A stretch of DNA of 64,000 nucleotides from Frateuria_A sp035944355 (GCF_035944355.1 NZ_DASZBH010000008.1:1-64000); one strand, 5' to 3'; shown: positions 7,345 through 15,191, numbered from the stretch's first letter. Notes: generated by a model from the letters alone, not told the origin. Numbers and translations are program-made.

Positions 7345-7740
7345 ATGAGCATGACTGATCCCATCGCCGATCTGTTTACGCGTATCCGCAATGCCCAGCT
7401 CACGGGCAAGCAGGCCGTAAGCATGCCGTCGTCGAAGCTGAAGTTGGCGATCGCCAACCTCCTCAAGAACGAGGGCTACATCCTCGACGCCAAGACTTCC
7501 GATGCGGAAGGCAAGCCGGTGCTCGAGATCAAGCTCAAGTATTTCGAAGGCCGCCCGGCCATCGAGGCCATTTCCCGTGTCTCCCGCTCCGGCCTGCGCG
7601 TGTATCGCGGCAAGGACGAGCTGCCGAAGGTGCTCGGCGGCATGGGTATCTCGATCATCTCGACTTCCGCCGGTCTGATGACCGATGCGCAGGCCCGCGC
7701 GCGCGGCCTGGGCGGCGAAGTCATCGGCCAAGTGGCGTAA
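7345..7740 (+). CDS. rpsH: 30S ribosomal protein S8
   Basis: 131 aa. S8 organises the central domain of 16S rRNA and represses the spc operon in E. coli. It begins MSMTDPIADLFTRIRNAQ and ends with the expected MTDAQARARGLGGE. GAAGGA precedes the ATG. It follows a 210-nt leader with its own promoter-like element and hairpins, so its expression may be set apart from the upstream genes. Confidence 0.99.
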   Translation: MSMTDPIADLFTRIRNAQLTGKQAVSMPSSKLKLAIANLLKNEGYILDAKTSDAEGKPVLEIKLKYFEGRPAIEAISRVSRSGLRVYRGKDELPKVLGGMGISIISTSAGLMTDAQARARGLGGEVIGQVA

Positions 7741-7749
7741 GGAGTTCGC

Positions 7750-8277
7750 ATGTCCCGCGTTGCCAAGAAACCGATCAACCTGCCCAAGGGCGTGGAACTG
7801 AAGTCCGATGCCAATGGCATCTCCGTCAAGGGCCCGAAGGGCACGCTGTCGGTGCACGCACTGCCTGGCGTGTCGGTGGCCGTCAATGACGGCGTCGCCA
7901 ACATCGCCCTCGCCGATGGCGCCGACGACAAGTTCGGCGGTACCGCGCGCGCCCTCCTGGCCAACATGGTCAGGGGCGTTTCCGAAGGCTACGAGCGCAA
8001 GCTGGAGCTGGTCGGCGTGGGTTACCGCGCCTCGATGGCCGGCAAGGCGTTGAACCTGAGCCTGGGCTTCTCGCATCCGGTCGTGTTCAACGCTCCGGAA
8101 GGCATCACGCTCGAAACCCCGTCGCAGACCGAGATCCTGATCAAGGGTTCGGACAAGCAGCGCGTCGGCGAAGTTGCCGCCAAGATCCGCGCGTTCCGTC
8201 CGCCGGAGCCCTACAAGGGCAAGGGCGTGCGCTACGCCGGCGAGAAGATCACCCTGAAGGAAGCCAAGAAGGCCTGA
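7750..8277 (+). CDS. rplF: 50S ribosomal protein L6
   Basis: 175 aa, two repeated domains. L6 lies near the GTPase centre. SRVAKKPINLPKGV opens it; the C-terminal EPYKGKGVRYAGEKITLKE contains the rRNA-binding motif GKGVRYAGE. AAGGAG precedes the ATG by a good distance. A 103-nt hairpin-bearing gap separates it from rplR. Confidence 0.99.
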   Translation: MSRVAKKPINLPKGVELKSDANGISVKGPKGTLSVHALPGVSVAVNDGVANIALADGADDKFGGTARALLANMVRGVSEGYERKLELVGVGYRASMAGKALNLSLGFSHPVVFNAPEGITLETPSQTEILIKGSDKQRVGEVAAKIRAFRPPEPYKGKGVRYAGEKITLKEAKKA

Positions 8278-8286
8278 GTAGTTAGT

Positions 8287-8340
8287 ACGCAGTCCCTGCG
8301 TGTAGAAGCCGCCATCCATGGCGGCACTCTTCACAAAGAG
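8287..8340 (+). repeat. Three tandem hairpins in the rplF-rplR gap, including a repeated palindrome
   Basis: ACGCAG/CTGCGT (8287-8301), GCCGCCAT/ATGGCGGC (8308-8325) and CTCTT/AAGAG (8327-8340) follow each other with almost no spacer. The middle palindrome and its tail GCACTCTTCAC closely match the element at 14037-14060 (GGCCATCGATGGCCGCACTTCTCAC), suggesting a dispersed palindromic family. No T-run is present, so termination is unlikely. Confidence 0.6.
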
Positions 8341-8380
8341 CCACTAGCTATTTGCCGATCCGCTTCTAGGAAACAGACAG

Positions 8381-8734
8381 ATGAACAAGAACGAATCCCG
8401 CCTGCGTCGCGCCAAGTCCACGCGAGCCCATATCCGCAAGCTCGCCGTGGCGCGCCTGTCGGTGCACCGCACCGGCCAGCATCTCTACGCCCAGGTGTTC
8501 GATGCCTCCGGCGCCAAGGTGGTGGCGGCCGCCTCCACCGTGCAGAAGTCGGTGGCCGAAGGCCTGAAGGGCACGAAGAACCTGGCTGCCGCCGCGGCGG
8601 TGGGCAAGGCGGTGGCCGAGCGCGCGCTCGCCGCCGGCATCGAGTCGGTCGCCTTCGACCGCTCCGGTTTCCGCTATCACGGCCGCATCCAGGCGTTGGC
8701 CGATGCAGCGCGTGAAGCGGGTCTGAAGTTCTGA
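8381..8734 (+). CDS. rplR: 50S ribosomal protein L18
   Basis: 117 aa. L18 carries 5S rRNA into the large subunit together with L5. The family's RLSVHRTGQHLYAQV and the ending FDRSGFRYHGRIQALADAAREAGLKF-type helix are present (the last 26 residues match the family closely). AGGAAAC precedes the ATG. Confidence 0.98.
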   Translation: MNKNESRLRRAKSTRAHIRKLAVARLSVHRTGQHLYAQVFDASGAKVVAAASTVQKSVAEGLKGTKNLAAAAAVGKAVAERALAAGIESVAFDRSGFRYHGRIQALADAAREAGLKF

Positions 8735-8740
8735 CGTGTA

Positions 8741-8813
8741 AATCGGGAATTGGGAAATAGGGAATCGTAAGAAGCGCTGCTCGGCTTCGATTCACCATCG
8801 ACCATTCCCGATT
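8741..8813 (+). repeat. Heptamer-based palindromic repeat between rplR and rpsE
   Basis: AATCGGGAAT (8741-8750) is an exact reverse complement of ATTCCCGATT (8804-8813). Between them GGGAAnn units recur about every 7 nt on the left arm (GGGAATT, GGGAAAT, GGGAATC), answered by CGATTCACC and ACCATTCCC on the right. It resembles a decayed form of the perfect-looking element at 51341-51486. The gap 8735-8890 otherwise holds only a short hairpin before rpsE. Confidence 0.65.
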
Positions 8814-8890
8814 CACGGCTCCACAAACAACAACAAGCGGCCCAGCCGCAAGCAAAAGTCCCGGATGGTCCGGGCATACGGAAACGAACA

Positions 8891-9400
8891 ATGTCTTCTA
8901 CCGATCGCGAAAATTCCGACGGCCTGCTCGAGAAGTTGATCGCCGTCAACCGCGTGGCCAAGACCGTCAAGGGTGGCCGCCAGATGAGCTTCACCGCGCT
9001 GACCGTCGTCGGCGACGGCGAGGGCAAGGTCGGCTTCGGCTATGGCAAGGCGCGCGAAGTGCCGGTCGCCATTTCCAAGGCCATGGACCGCGCCCGCCGC
9101 AACATGGTGAGCATCGACCTGAACAACGGCACCCTGTGGTACGCCATCAAGGCCAACCACGGCGCGGCTCGCGTGTTCATGCAGCCGGCTTCCGAAGGTA
9201 CCGGCGTGATCGCCGGCGGCGCGATGCGCGCCGTACTGGAAGTGGTCGGCGTCAAGAACGTGTTGGCCAAGGCGGTCGGTTCGCGCAACCCGATCAACCT
9301 GGTGCGCGCCACCATCAAGGGCCTGCAGGCGATCGCCTCGCCCAAGCGCATCGCCGCGAAGCGTGGCAAGACCGTGGAAGAGGTGATGGGCAATGGCTAA
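8891..9400 (+). CDS. rpsE: 30S ribosomal protein S5
   Basis: 169 aa. S5 affects decoding accuracy and lines the mRNA entry. The double-stranded RNA-binding N-domain has VAKTVKGGRQMSFTALTVVG and GKVGFGYGKAREVP; the C-domain has GVKNVLAKAVGSRNPINLVR. Its stop overlaps the rpmD start by 8 bp, so the pair is coupled. It starts after a 156-nt gap carrying a repeat. Confidence 0.99.
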   Translation: MSSTDRENSDGLLEKLIAVNRVAKTVKGGRQMSFTALTVVGDGEGKVGFGYGKAREVPVAISKAMDRARRNMVSIDLNNGTLWYAIKANHGAARVFMQPASEGTGVIAGGAMRAVLEVVGVKNVLAKAVGSRNPINLVRATIKGLQAIASPKRIAAKRGKTVEEVMGNG

Positions 9401-9590
9401 GAACAACGACACCGCCGCCACCGTGCGCGTGCGCCTGGTCAAGGGCCTGCGCGGCGTGCAGGGGCGTCATCGCCTGAGCGTCAAGGCGCTGGGCCTGAAC
9501 AAGCTCAACGATGTCCGTGAACTGAAGGACAGCCCGCAGGTGCGTGGCCTGATCAACACGGTCTACTACCTGGTCCGGGTCGAGGAGTAA
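9393..9590 (+). CDS. rpmD: 50S ribosomal protein L30
   Basis: 65 aa. A small 23S rRNA binder with the typical VRVRLVKGLRG and HRLSVKALGLNKLNDVRELK. The ATG lies within the end of rpsE (8-bp overlap), with GAGGTG-like sequence upstream inside rpsE. Followed after 5 nt by rplO. Confidence 0.97.
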   Translation: MAKNNDTAATVRVRLVKGLRGVQGRHRLSVKALGLNKLNDVRELKDSPQVRGLINTVYYLVRVEE

Positions 9591-9595
9591 TCATC

Positions 9596-10027
9596 ATGCG
9601 TCTCAACGACATCAAGCCGGCTGCCGGTTCGCGCAAGACGCGCCTGCGCGTCGGTCGCGGCATCGGTTCGGGTCTTGGCAAGACTGCCGGCCGCGGCCAC
9701 AAGGGCCAGCACGCCCGCGCCGGCGGCACCCACAAGTTCGGCTTCGAAGGCGGCCAGATGCCGCTGCAGCGGCGCCTGCCCAAGGTCGGCTTCCGCTCCA
9801 AGAAGAAGGCCGAGAGCCAGGAAGTGTTCCTGTATCAGCTGGCCAACCTGAAGGTGGACGTGATCGACCCGATCGCGCTGCACCAGGCTGGCTTGGTGGA
9901 CAGCAAGGCCAAGAAAATCAAGGTCGTCGCCAAGGGCGAGATCGGCCGTGCGGTGAAGCTCTCCGGCGTGCTCGCCACGGCCGGCGCCAAGGCGGCCATC
10001 GAGGCCGCCGGCGGCAGCGTGGAGTAA
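9596..10027 (+). CDS. rplO: 50S ribosomal protein L15
   Basis: 143 aa. L15 is a late-assembly large-subunit protein. MRLNDIKPAAGSRK opens it and the glycine-rich GRGIGSGLGKTAGRGHKGQ is unmistakable, followed by GFEGGQMPLQRRLPK. GAGGAG precedes the ATG. secY follows after 4 nt. Confidence 0.99.
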   Translation: MRLNDIKPAAGSRKTRLRVGRGIGSGLGKTAGRGHKGQHARAGGTHKFGFEGGQMPLQRRLPKVGFRSKKKAESQEVFLYQLANLKVDVIDPIALHQAGLVDSKAKKIKVVAKGEIGRAVKLSGVLATAGAKAAIEAAGGSVE

Positions 10028-10031
10028 GACG

Positions 10032-11357
10032 GTGGCGCAAGCCCAGGGCAATGCGCTCGGTGCGCTCGGCAAGCTGACGGAACTCCGCCAGCGCATCTTC
10101 TTCGTGATCGGTGCGCTGGTCGTCTTCCGTCTCGGCTCGTTCATCCCGGTGCCGGGCGTCAACCCGGAAGCCATGACCCGGCTGATCCAGGGCGGCGGCG
10201 GCCTGCTGAACATGTTCAACATGTTCTCGGGTGGTTCGTTGCAGCGCTTCTCGGTGTTCGCGCTCGGCGTGGTGCCTTACATCTCCGCATCGATCGTGGT
10301 GCAGATGATGGGTTCGGTGGTGCCGAGCCTGCAGGCGCTGCGCAAGGAAGGCGAGGCCGGTCGTCGCACGATGACCATGTACACGCGCTTCGGCACGGTA
10401 GGTCTCTCGGCGTTCCAGGCGTTCGGCATCGCCGCGGCGCTGCAGACGCAGACGGCCGCCGGCGGCGCCTCGGTGGTGTACACCCCGGGTTTCGGCTTCA
10501 TCCTGGCGTCGGTGGTGGGCTTGACGGCCGGCTCGATGTTCCTGATGTGGCTGGGCGAACAGATCACCGAGCGCGGCATCGGCAACGGTATCTCGCTGCT
10601 GATCTTCGCCGGCATCGTGGCGGGCTTGCCAGGCGCTGTCTCCAGCACCCTGGGAATGGCCAGCAACGGCGAGTTGTCGGTGTTGAAGCTGATCCTGGTG
10701 GTGGTGGTGATTCTGGCGGTGACGGCCTTCGTGGTGTTCATGGAGCGTGCGCAGCGGCGCATCACCGTGAACTATGCGCGGCGGTCGGGTGGCCAGCGCG
10801 CGTACATGAACCAGACCTCGCACCTGCCGCTGAAGATCAACATGTCGGGCGTGATCCCGCCGATCTTCGCCTCGAGCCTGCTGATGTTCCCGGCGACCGC
10901 GGTGAGCTGGTTCGGCGCCGGCCATCAGTCACGCTGGCTGCAGAGCCTGACCCAGGCGATCGCGCCGGGCCAGCCGCTGTACGAGATCATCTACGCGGTG
11001 CTGGTGATCGTGTTCGCCTTCTTCTACACGGCGATCGTCTTCAACTCGCAGGAAACGGCCGACAACCTCAAGCGGTCGGGTGCGCTGATCCCGGGCATCC
11101 GTCCGGGCCGGGCGACCGGGGAATACATCGACGGCGTGATGACCAGGCTGACGGGCGTGGGCGCGATCTACCTGGTGCTGGTGTGCCTGGTGCCGACGTT
11201 CCTGCAGAACTACTGGCACGTACCGTTCTATTTCGGCGGCACGTCTCTGCTCATCATCGTGGTGGTGGTGATGGACTTTACCGCCCAGGTGCAGGCGCAT
11301 CTGGTCAGCCACCAGTACGAAAGTCTGCTCAAGAAGGCCAACCTCCGCCGCAACTAG
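10032..11357 (+). CDS. secY: Protein translocase subunit SecY
   Basis: 441 aa from a GTG at 10032, 4 nt after the rplO stop. SecY is the channel of the SecYEG translocon in the inner membrane. Ten hydrophobic segments can be traced, from FFVIGALVVFRLGSFIPVPG to the last near LLIIVVVVMDFTAQVQAHL; the plug region and the cytoplasmic loop with YARRSGGQRAYMNQTSHLPLK (residue run shortened in family comparisons) are present. End of the spc group; rpmJ (L36), often next, is missing from the 132-nt gap. Confidence 0.98.
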   Translation: MAQAQGNALGALGKLTELRQRIFFVIGALVVFRLGSFIPVPGVNPEAMTRLIQGGGGLLNMFNMFSGGSLQRFSVFALGVVPYISASIVVQMMGSVVPSLQALRKEGEAGRRTMTMYTRFGTVGLSAFQAFGIAAALQTQTAAGGASVVYTPGFGFILASVVGLTAGSMFLMWLGEQITERGIGNGISLLIFAGIVAGLPGAVSSTLGMASNGELSVLKLILVVVVILAVTAFVVFMERAQRRITVNYARRSGGQRAYMNQTSHLPLKINMSGVIPPIFASSLLMFPATAVSWFGAGHQSRWLQSLTQAIAPGQPLYEIIYAVLVIVFAFFYTAIVFNSQETADNLKRSGALIPGIRPGRATGEYIDGVMTRLTGVGAIYLVLVCLVPTFLQNYWHVPFYFGGTSLLIIVVVVMDFTAQVQAHLVSHQYESLLKKANLRRN

Positions 11358-11418
11358 TGGCTGCTGGGGCGAACGAGGTAGGTCACGTTGGAAGGCGGGC
11401 GGCATGGCGCCGCAGGGC

Positions 11419-11465
11419 TTTCCTGTTACGGTAATTCAGGTTAAAATTGCGCGTTTACCGCGCAA
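11419..11465 (+). promoter_or_regulatory. Possible promoter and hairpin upstream of rpsM
   Basis: TTTCCT (11419-11424), a 17-nt spacer and TAAAAT (11442-11447) form a moderate promoter for the alpha operon. It runs into a perfect 7-bp hairpin, TTGCGCG/CGCGCAA (11447-11453 with 11459-11465), 25 nt before the rpsM start. In E. coli S4 represses this operon at a pseudoknot overlapping the rpsM start; whether this hairpin serves that role is unknown. Confidence 0.4.
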
Positions 11466-11489
11466 GAAACGCATCGGAGAAAGTACATC

Positions 11490-11846
11490 ATGGCGCGCAT
11501 CGCGGGTGTCAATTTGCCGGTCCACAAGCATGTGTGGGTCGGCCTGCAGAGCATCTACGGCATCGGCCGCAGCCGGGCCAAGAAGGTCTGCGCGGATGCC
11601 GGAGTGGTTCCGACCACGCCGATCAAATCCTTGAGCGAGGGCGAGGTGGAGAAGCTCCGCCACGAAATCGGCAAGTACGTCGTCGAAGGCGACCTCCGCC
11701 GCGAGGTGGGTATCGCCATCAAGCGCCTGATGGACCTGGGTTGCTATCGCGGCCTGCGCCACCGTCGTGGCCTGCCGGTGCGCGGTCAGCGCACGCGTAC
11801 CAATGCGCGCACCCGCAAGGGCCCGCGTCGCGCGATCAAGAAGTAA
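11490..11846 (+). CDS. rpsM: 30S ribosomal protein S13
   Basis: 118 aa. S13 spans the intersubunit bridges and touches P-site tRNA. MARIAGVNLPVHKHVWVGL, the helix-hairpin IYGIGRSRAKKVC and the basic RGLPVRGQRTRTNARTRKG tail are classical. GGAGAAAG precedes the ATG. First gene of the alpha operon. Confidence 0.99.
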   Translation: MARIAGVNLPVHKHVWVGLQSIYGIGRSRAKKVCADAGVVPTTPIKSLSEGEVEKLRHEIGKYVVEGDLRREVGIAIKRLMDLGCYRGLRHRRGLPVRGQRTRTNARTRKGPRRAIKK

Positions 11847-11858
11847 CGGACACCAATC

Positions 11859-12245
11859 ATGGCCAAGCCTGTCAAGACCAAGAAGAAGATCAAGCGCGTC
11901 GTCACGGATGCCGTGGCCCACGTGCAGGCCTCCTTCAACAACACCATCGTCACCATCACCGACCGCCAGGGCAACGCGCTGTCGTGGGCGACTGCCGGCG
12001 GCGCGGGTTTCCGCGGTTCGCGCAAGTCCACCCCGTTCGCTGCCCAGGTCGCTGCCGAGAAGGCTGGCCGCGCGGCCGGCGACTACGGCGTGAAGACCGT
12101 GGAAGTGCGTATCAAGGGCCCCGGCCCGGGCCGCGAGTCGGCCGTGCGTTCGCTGAACGCGCTGGGCTACAAGGTCCTCAACATCATCGACGTCACGCCG
12201 ATTCCGCATAACGGCTGCCGTCCCCCCAAGAAGCGTCGAGTCTAA
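11859..12245 (+). CDS. rpsK: 30S ribosomal protein S11
   Basis: 128 aa. S11 forms the platform next to S7 and the mRNA E-site. VAHVQASFNNTIVTITDRQG and GPGPGRESAVRSL are present, as is the HNGCRPPKKRRV end. Spaced 12 nt after rpsM and 10 nt before rpsD. Confidence 0.99.
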   Translation: MAKPVKTKKKIKRVVTDAVAHVQASFNNTIVTITDRQGNALSWATAGGAGFRGSRKSTPFAAQVAAEKAGRAAGDYGVKTVEVRIKGPGPGRESAVRSLNALGYKVLNIIDVTPIPHNGCRPPKKRRV

Positions 12246-12255
12246 GGAGTAACCC

Positions 12256-12882
12256 ATGGCCCGTTATCGTGGAGCTACCTGCAAGCTCGCCCGCCGCGAG
12301 GGTGCGGATCTCAGCCTGAAGAGCCCGGCCCGCGCGCTGGACTCCAAGTGCAAGCTGGAGAACAAGCCCGGCCAGCATGGCGCCAACAAGCGCATGCGCA
12401 TGTCCGACTACGCCGTCCAGCTGCGCGAGAAGCAGAAGGTCAAGCGCATCTACGGCGTGCTCGAGCGCCAGTTCAGCAACTACTACGCCAAGGCGTCGAC
12501 CCTCAAGGGCAACACCGGCGAGAACCTGCTGCGCCTGCTCGAGAGCCGCCTGGACAACGTCGTCTACCGCATGGGTTTCGCGGTGACCCGCGCCCAGGCC
12601 CGCCAGCTGGTGAGCCACAAGGCGGTGCTGGTCAACGGCAAGAAGGTCAACATCCCCTCGTACCAGGTCAAGCCGGGTGACGAGGTCGCGCTGACCGAGC
12701 GCGCGCGCACCCAGCTGCGCGTGCAGGAAGCGGCGACCGTGTTCGACACCATGGACCTGCGTCCGATCTGGCTGGAAGTGGATGCGAAGAAGTTCGCCGG
12801 TACTTTCAAGTCGATGCCCGATCGCGGCGACCTGCCGTCGGACATCAACGAAGCCCTGATCGTCGAGCTGTATTCGAAGTAA
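12256..12882 (+). CDS. rpsD: 30S ribosomal protein S4
   Basis: 208 aa. S4 is a primary 16S rRNA binder, affects accuracy and represses the alpha operon in E. coli. MARYRGATCKLARREGADL opens it; the S4 RNA-binding domain has RLDNVVYRMGFA and RQLVSHKAVLVNGKKVNIPS. AAGGAG precedes the ATG. No zinc-binding cysteine cluster is present in the N-terminus (C−-type). Confidence 0.99.
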   Translation: MARYRGATCKLARREGADLSLKSPARALDSKCKLENKPGQHGANKRMRMSDYAVQLREKQKVKRIYGVLERQFSNYYAKASTLKGNTGENLLRLLESRLDNVVYRMGFAVTRAQARQLVSHKAVLVNGKKVNIPSYQVKPGDEVALTERARTQLRVQEAATVFDTMDLRPIWLEVDAKKFAGTFKSMPDRGDLPSDINEALIVELYSK

Positions 12883-12897
12883 TTACCGGAGCCCTGC

Positions 12898-13896
12898 ATG
12901 GCAGTTTCGTCAACTAGTGTGCTGCGGCCCCGTGGCCTCAGCGTCGAGCAGCTCGGAGCCAACCGCGCCAAGGTGGTGGTGGAGCCGCTCGAGCGTGGCT
13001 TCGGCCACACCCTGGGCAACGCGCTGCGCCGCGTGCTGCTCTCCTCGATTCCCGGCAGCGCCATCATCGAGGTGGAAATCGATGGCGTGCTGCACGAGTA
13101 CACCACACTCGAGGGCCTGCAGGAGGACGTGATCGAAGTCCTGCTCAACCTCAAGGACGTGGCCATCCGCCAGCATTCGGGCGACGAGGTCACCCTGACC
13201 CTGTCCAAGAAGGGCAAGGGCGTGGTCACGGCCGGCGACATCGTCGTCGACCACTCGGTGGAAATCATCAACCCCGAGCACGTGATCTGCCACCTGACCA
13301 AGGACATCGCGCTCAACATGCGCCTGAAGGTGCGCCGCGGCGTCGGCTACCAGCCGGCCAGCGCGCGCCAGCATCCGGACGACGAAGCGCGTCCGATCGG
13401 TCGCCTGCAGCTCGATGCCTCCTTCGCTCCGGTGCTGCGCGTGGCCTACGAGGTCGACGCGGCCCGTGTGGAGCAGCGCACGAACCTCGACAAGCTCGTG
13501 CTCGACATCGAGACCAACGGCACCATCGGCGCCGAGGACGCGGTCCGCAAGGCCGCCGAGATCCTCAACGACCAGCTGTCGGTGTTCGGCGACTTCTCGC
13601 GCCGCGAGAGCGCGTCGGACAAGGCGGAGAAGGGCGGTTTCGATCCGCTGCTGCTGCGCCCGATCGACGACCTGGAGCTGACCGTGCGTTCGGCCAACTG
13701 CCTGAAGGCCGAGAGCATCTACTACATCGGCGACCTGGTGCAGAAGACCGAGGTCGAGCTGCTCAAGACCCCGAATCTGGGCAAGAAGTCGCTCACCGAG
13801 ATCAAGGACGTGCTCGGTTCGCGCGGCCTGGCCCTCGGCATGAAGCTCGAGAACTGGCCGCCGCCGGGCCTGTCGCACGGCATGCAGCTGGGTTGA
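12898..13896 (+). CDS. rpoA: RNA polymerase alpha subunit
   Basis: 332 aa. Alpha dimerises to nucleate RNA polymerase assembly and its C-terminal domain contacts UP elements and activators. N-terminal domain: FGHTLGNALRRVLLSSIPGS; C-terminal domain (from about residue 250): LTVRSANCLKAESI and TPNLGKKSLTEIKDVL. GGAG precedes the ATG by a few nt. Separated from rplQ by an unusually long and hairpin-rich 264-nt gap. Confidence 0.99.
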   Translation: MAVSSTSVLRPRGLSVEQLGANRAKVVVEPLERGFGHTLGNALRRVLLSSIPGSAIIEVEIDGVLHEYTTLEGLQEDVIEVLLNLKDVAIRQHSGDEVTLTLSKKGKGVVTAGDIVVDHSVEIINPEHVICHLTKDIALNMRLKVRRGVGYQPASARQHPDDEARPIGRLQLDASFAPVLRVAYEVDAARVEQRTNLDKLVLDIETNGTIGAEDAVRKAAEILNDQLSVFGDFSRRESASDKAEKGGFDPLLLRPIDDLELTVRSANCLKAESIYYIGDLVQKTEVELLKTPNLGKKSLTEIKDVLGSRGLALGMKLENWPPPGLSHGMQLG

Positions 13897-13903
13897 TGTT
13901 TGC

Positions 13904-14131
13904 GGCGGCGATCGAAGGATCGCCGCCGAAGTTTCAGGCTGGCGGAATCGCCAGACGCCTTTTGGAGCAGCCCTCTTGGCTGCCCGGTGATGGGCCTCGC
14001 TGGCCCAGCGGTCCTCTGGGCCGCCAGAGCAATAGACGGCCATCGATGGCCGCACTTCTCACGAGGGCCTGTTGTGAAAGGGCCCGGAACAGCGGGTAAC
14101 CGCGGGAAGCCGGACACAACCGCCGGCTTTT
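13904..14131 (+). promoter_or_regulatory. Hairpin-dense rpoA-rplQ gap with two terminator-like structures
   Basis: The gap holds at least eight stem-loops: GGCGGCGATC/GATCGCCGCC (13904-13927, perfect 10 bp, GAAG loop); CTGGCG/CGCCAG (13939-13954) with T4 at 13960-13963; GCAGCC/GGCTGC (13967-13983); TGGGCC/GGCCCA (13991-14007); GCGGTCC/GGGCCGC (14008-14024), which competes with CTCTGG/CCAGAG (14014-14029); the palindrome CGGCCAT/ATGGCCG (14037-14052); GGGCC/GGCCC (14065-14085); and AGCCGG/CCGGCT with TTTT (14108-14131), 29 nt before rplQ. The last looks like an intrinsic terminator or attenuator. No small coding frame stands out. Confidence 0.6.
14037..14060 (+). repeat. Palindromic repeat, second copy
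   Basis: CGGCCAT-CG-ATGGCCG followed by CACTTCTCAC. It matches the rplF-rplR element (8308-8335) in palindrome core (CCAT.NATGG) and tail. The rpsH leader has a weaker relative (GAATGGCCGCCTCAC, 7276-7290). Confidence 0.55.
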
Positions 14132-14160
14132 CATAACAACAGACAGAGAGAGTTCTTCCC

Positions 14161-14547
14161 ATGCGCCACCAGAAATCGGGCCGCAAGCTCAACCGCACCA
14201 GCTCGCACCGCGAAGCGATGTTCAAGAACATGGCCGCCTCGCTGATCAAGCACGAGCTGATCCGCACCACCCTGCCCAAGGCCAAGGAACTGCGCCGTGT
14301 CGCCGAGCCGCTGATCACGCTGGCCAAGGTCGACGGCGTCGCCAACCGCCGCCTCGCCTTTGCGCGCCTGCGCGACAAGGAAGCGGTCGGCAAGCTGTTC
14401 GTCGAGCTGGGCCCGCGCTACCAGCAGCGCCCCGGCGGTTACCTGCGCATCCTCAAGTGCGGCTTCCGCGCCGGCGACAATGCGCCGATGGCTTACGTCG
14501 AGCTGGTCGATCGCCCGCAGACGGCTGCCGCCGCGGACGCCGAGTAA
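14161..14547 (+). CDS. rplQ: 50S ribosomal protein L17
   Basis: 128 aa. L17 surrounds the tunnel exit. It begins MRHQKSGRKLNRTSSHREAM and contains the conserved NMAASLIKHELIRTTLPKAKEL-type helix and the QQRPGGYLRILKCGFRAGDN end. A purine-rich AGAGAGAG precedes the ATG. Last gene of the ribosomal block, closed by a strong terminator. Confidence 0.99.
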   Translation: MRHQKSGRKLNRTSSHREAMFKNMAASLIKHELIRTTLPKAKELRRVAEPLITLAKVDGVANRRLAFARLRDKEAVGKLFVELGPRYQQRPGGYLRILKCGFRAGDNAPMAYVELVDRPQTAAAADAE

Positions 14548-14585
14548 GCATCGCACGTACGGGCGTCCAGACGTCCAAACGACCA

Positions 14586-14615
14586 ACCCCGGCCGGGCGA
14601 CCTGCCGGGGTTTTT
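14586..14615 (+). terminator. Intrinsic terminator after rplQ
   Basis: A perfect 8-bp stem ACCCCGGC/GCCGGGGT (14586-14593 with 14604-14611) followed by T5. It lies 39 nt after the rplQ stop and ends the alpha operon. Confidence 0.85.
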
Positions 14616-14690
14616 CGTTTTCCGGCGATGTTTGCTGACAGCGGGCGAGCAAGCGGGTAATGTCGACTTTCCGCAACGCAACATGCCGCC

Positions 14691-15191
14691 ATGAATCCTC
14701 TGCACTGGTCCTACCGCGTCAGCTTCCTCGTGGGCTTCCTGGTTTGCGTGGCCTTGCTGGGCTTTGCGCTGTATACCGAGTACGCGTGGGGGCTGACTCC
14801 TTGCCCGCTGTGCATCTTCCAGCGCATCGGCTTCCTGGTGATGGCGTTGTTCTTCCTGGTCGGCGCACTGCACGGGCCGCGCCGCGGCCTGCGTTGGGTC
14901 TATGTCGGCGGCGTATGGCTGGGCGCGCTGTGGGGCATCGCCGTGGCCGGACGGCATCTCTGGATCCAGTCGCTGCCGGCCGACCAGGTGCCCTCGTGCG
15001 GGCCGCCGCTCGATTACATGTTCGACGCCTTCCCGTTCGCGCAGGTGTTGCGCATGGTGTTCACCGGCTCGGGCGAGTGCGCCAAGGTCGAGCCGGTGCT
15101 CGGCCTGCCGATGCCCGCCTGGACCCTGCTTTGGTTCGTAGCGCTGGCGGTGCTCGCGCTCGCGGCGGCGCTGCGCCGTCGTACCGTCTGA
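14691..15191 (+). CDS. dsbB: Disulfide bond formation protein DsbB
   Basis: 166 aa inner-membrane protein that reoxidises periplasmic DsbA and passes electrons to ubiquinone. Four hydrophobic segments are visible. The first redox pair is C38-P-L-C41 in TPCPLCIFQR, the second is C103 and C130, in line with E. coli DsbB (C41/C44 and C104/C130). No dsbA is nearby. It ends 15 nt before the next gene and may be cotranscribed with it, although the functions are unrelated. Confidence 0.95.
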   Translation: MNPLHWSYRVSFLVGFLVCVALLGFALYTEYAWGLTPCPLCIFQRIGFLVMALFFLVGALHGPRRGLRWVYVGGVWLGALWGIAVAGRHLWIQSLPADQVPSCGPPLDYMFDAFPFAQVLRMVFTGSGECAKVEPVLGLPMPAWTLLWFVALAVLALAAALRRRTV

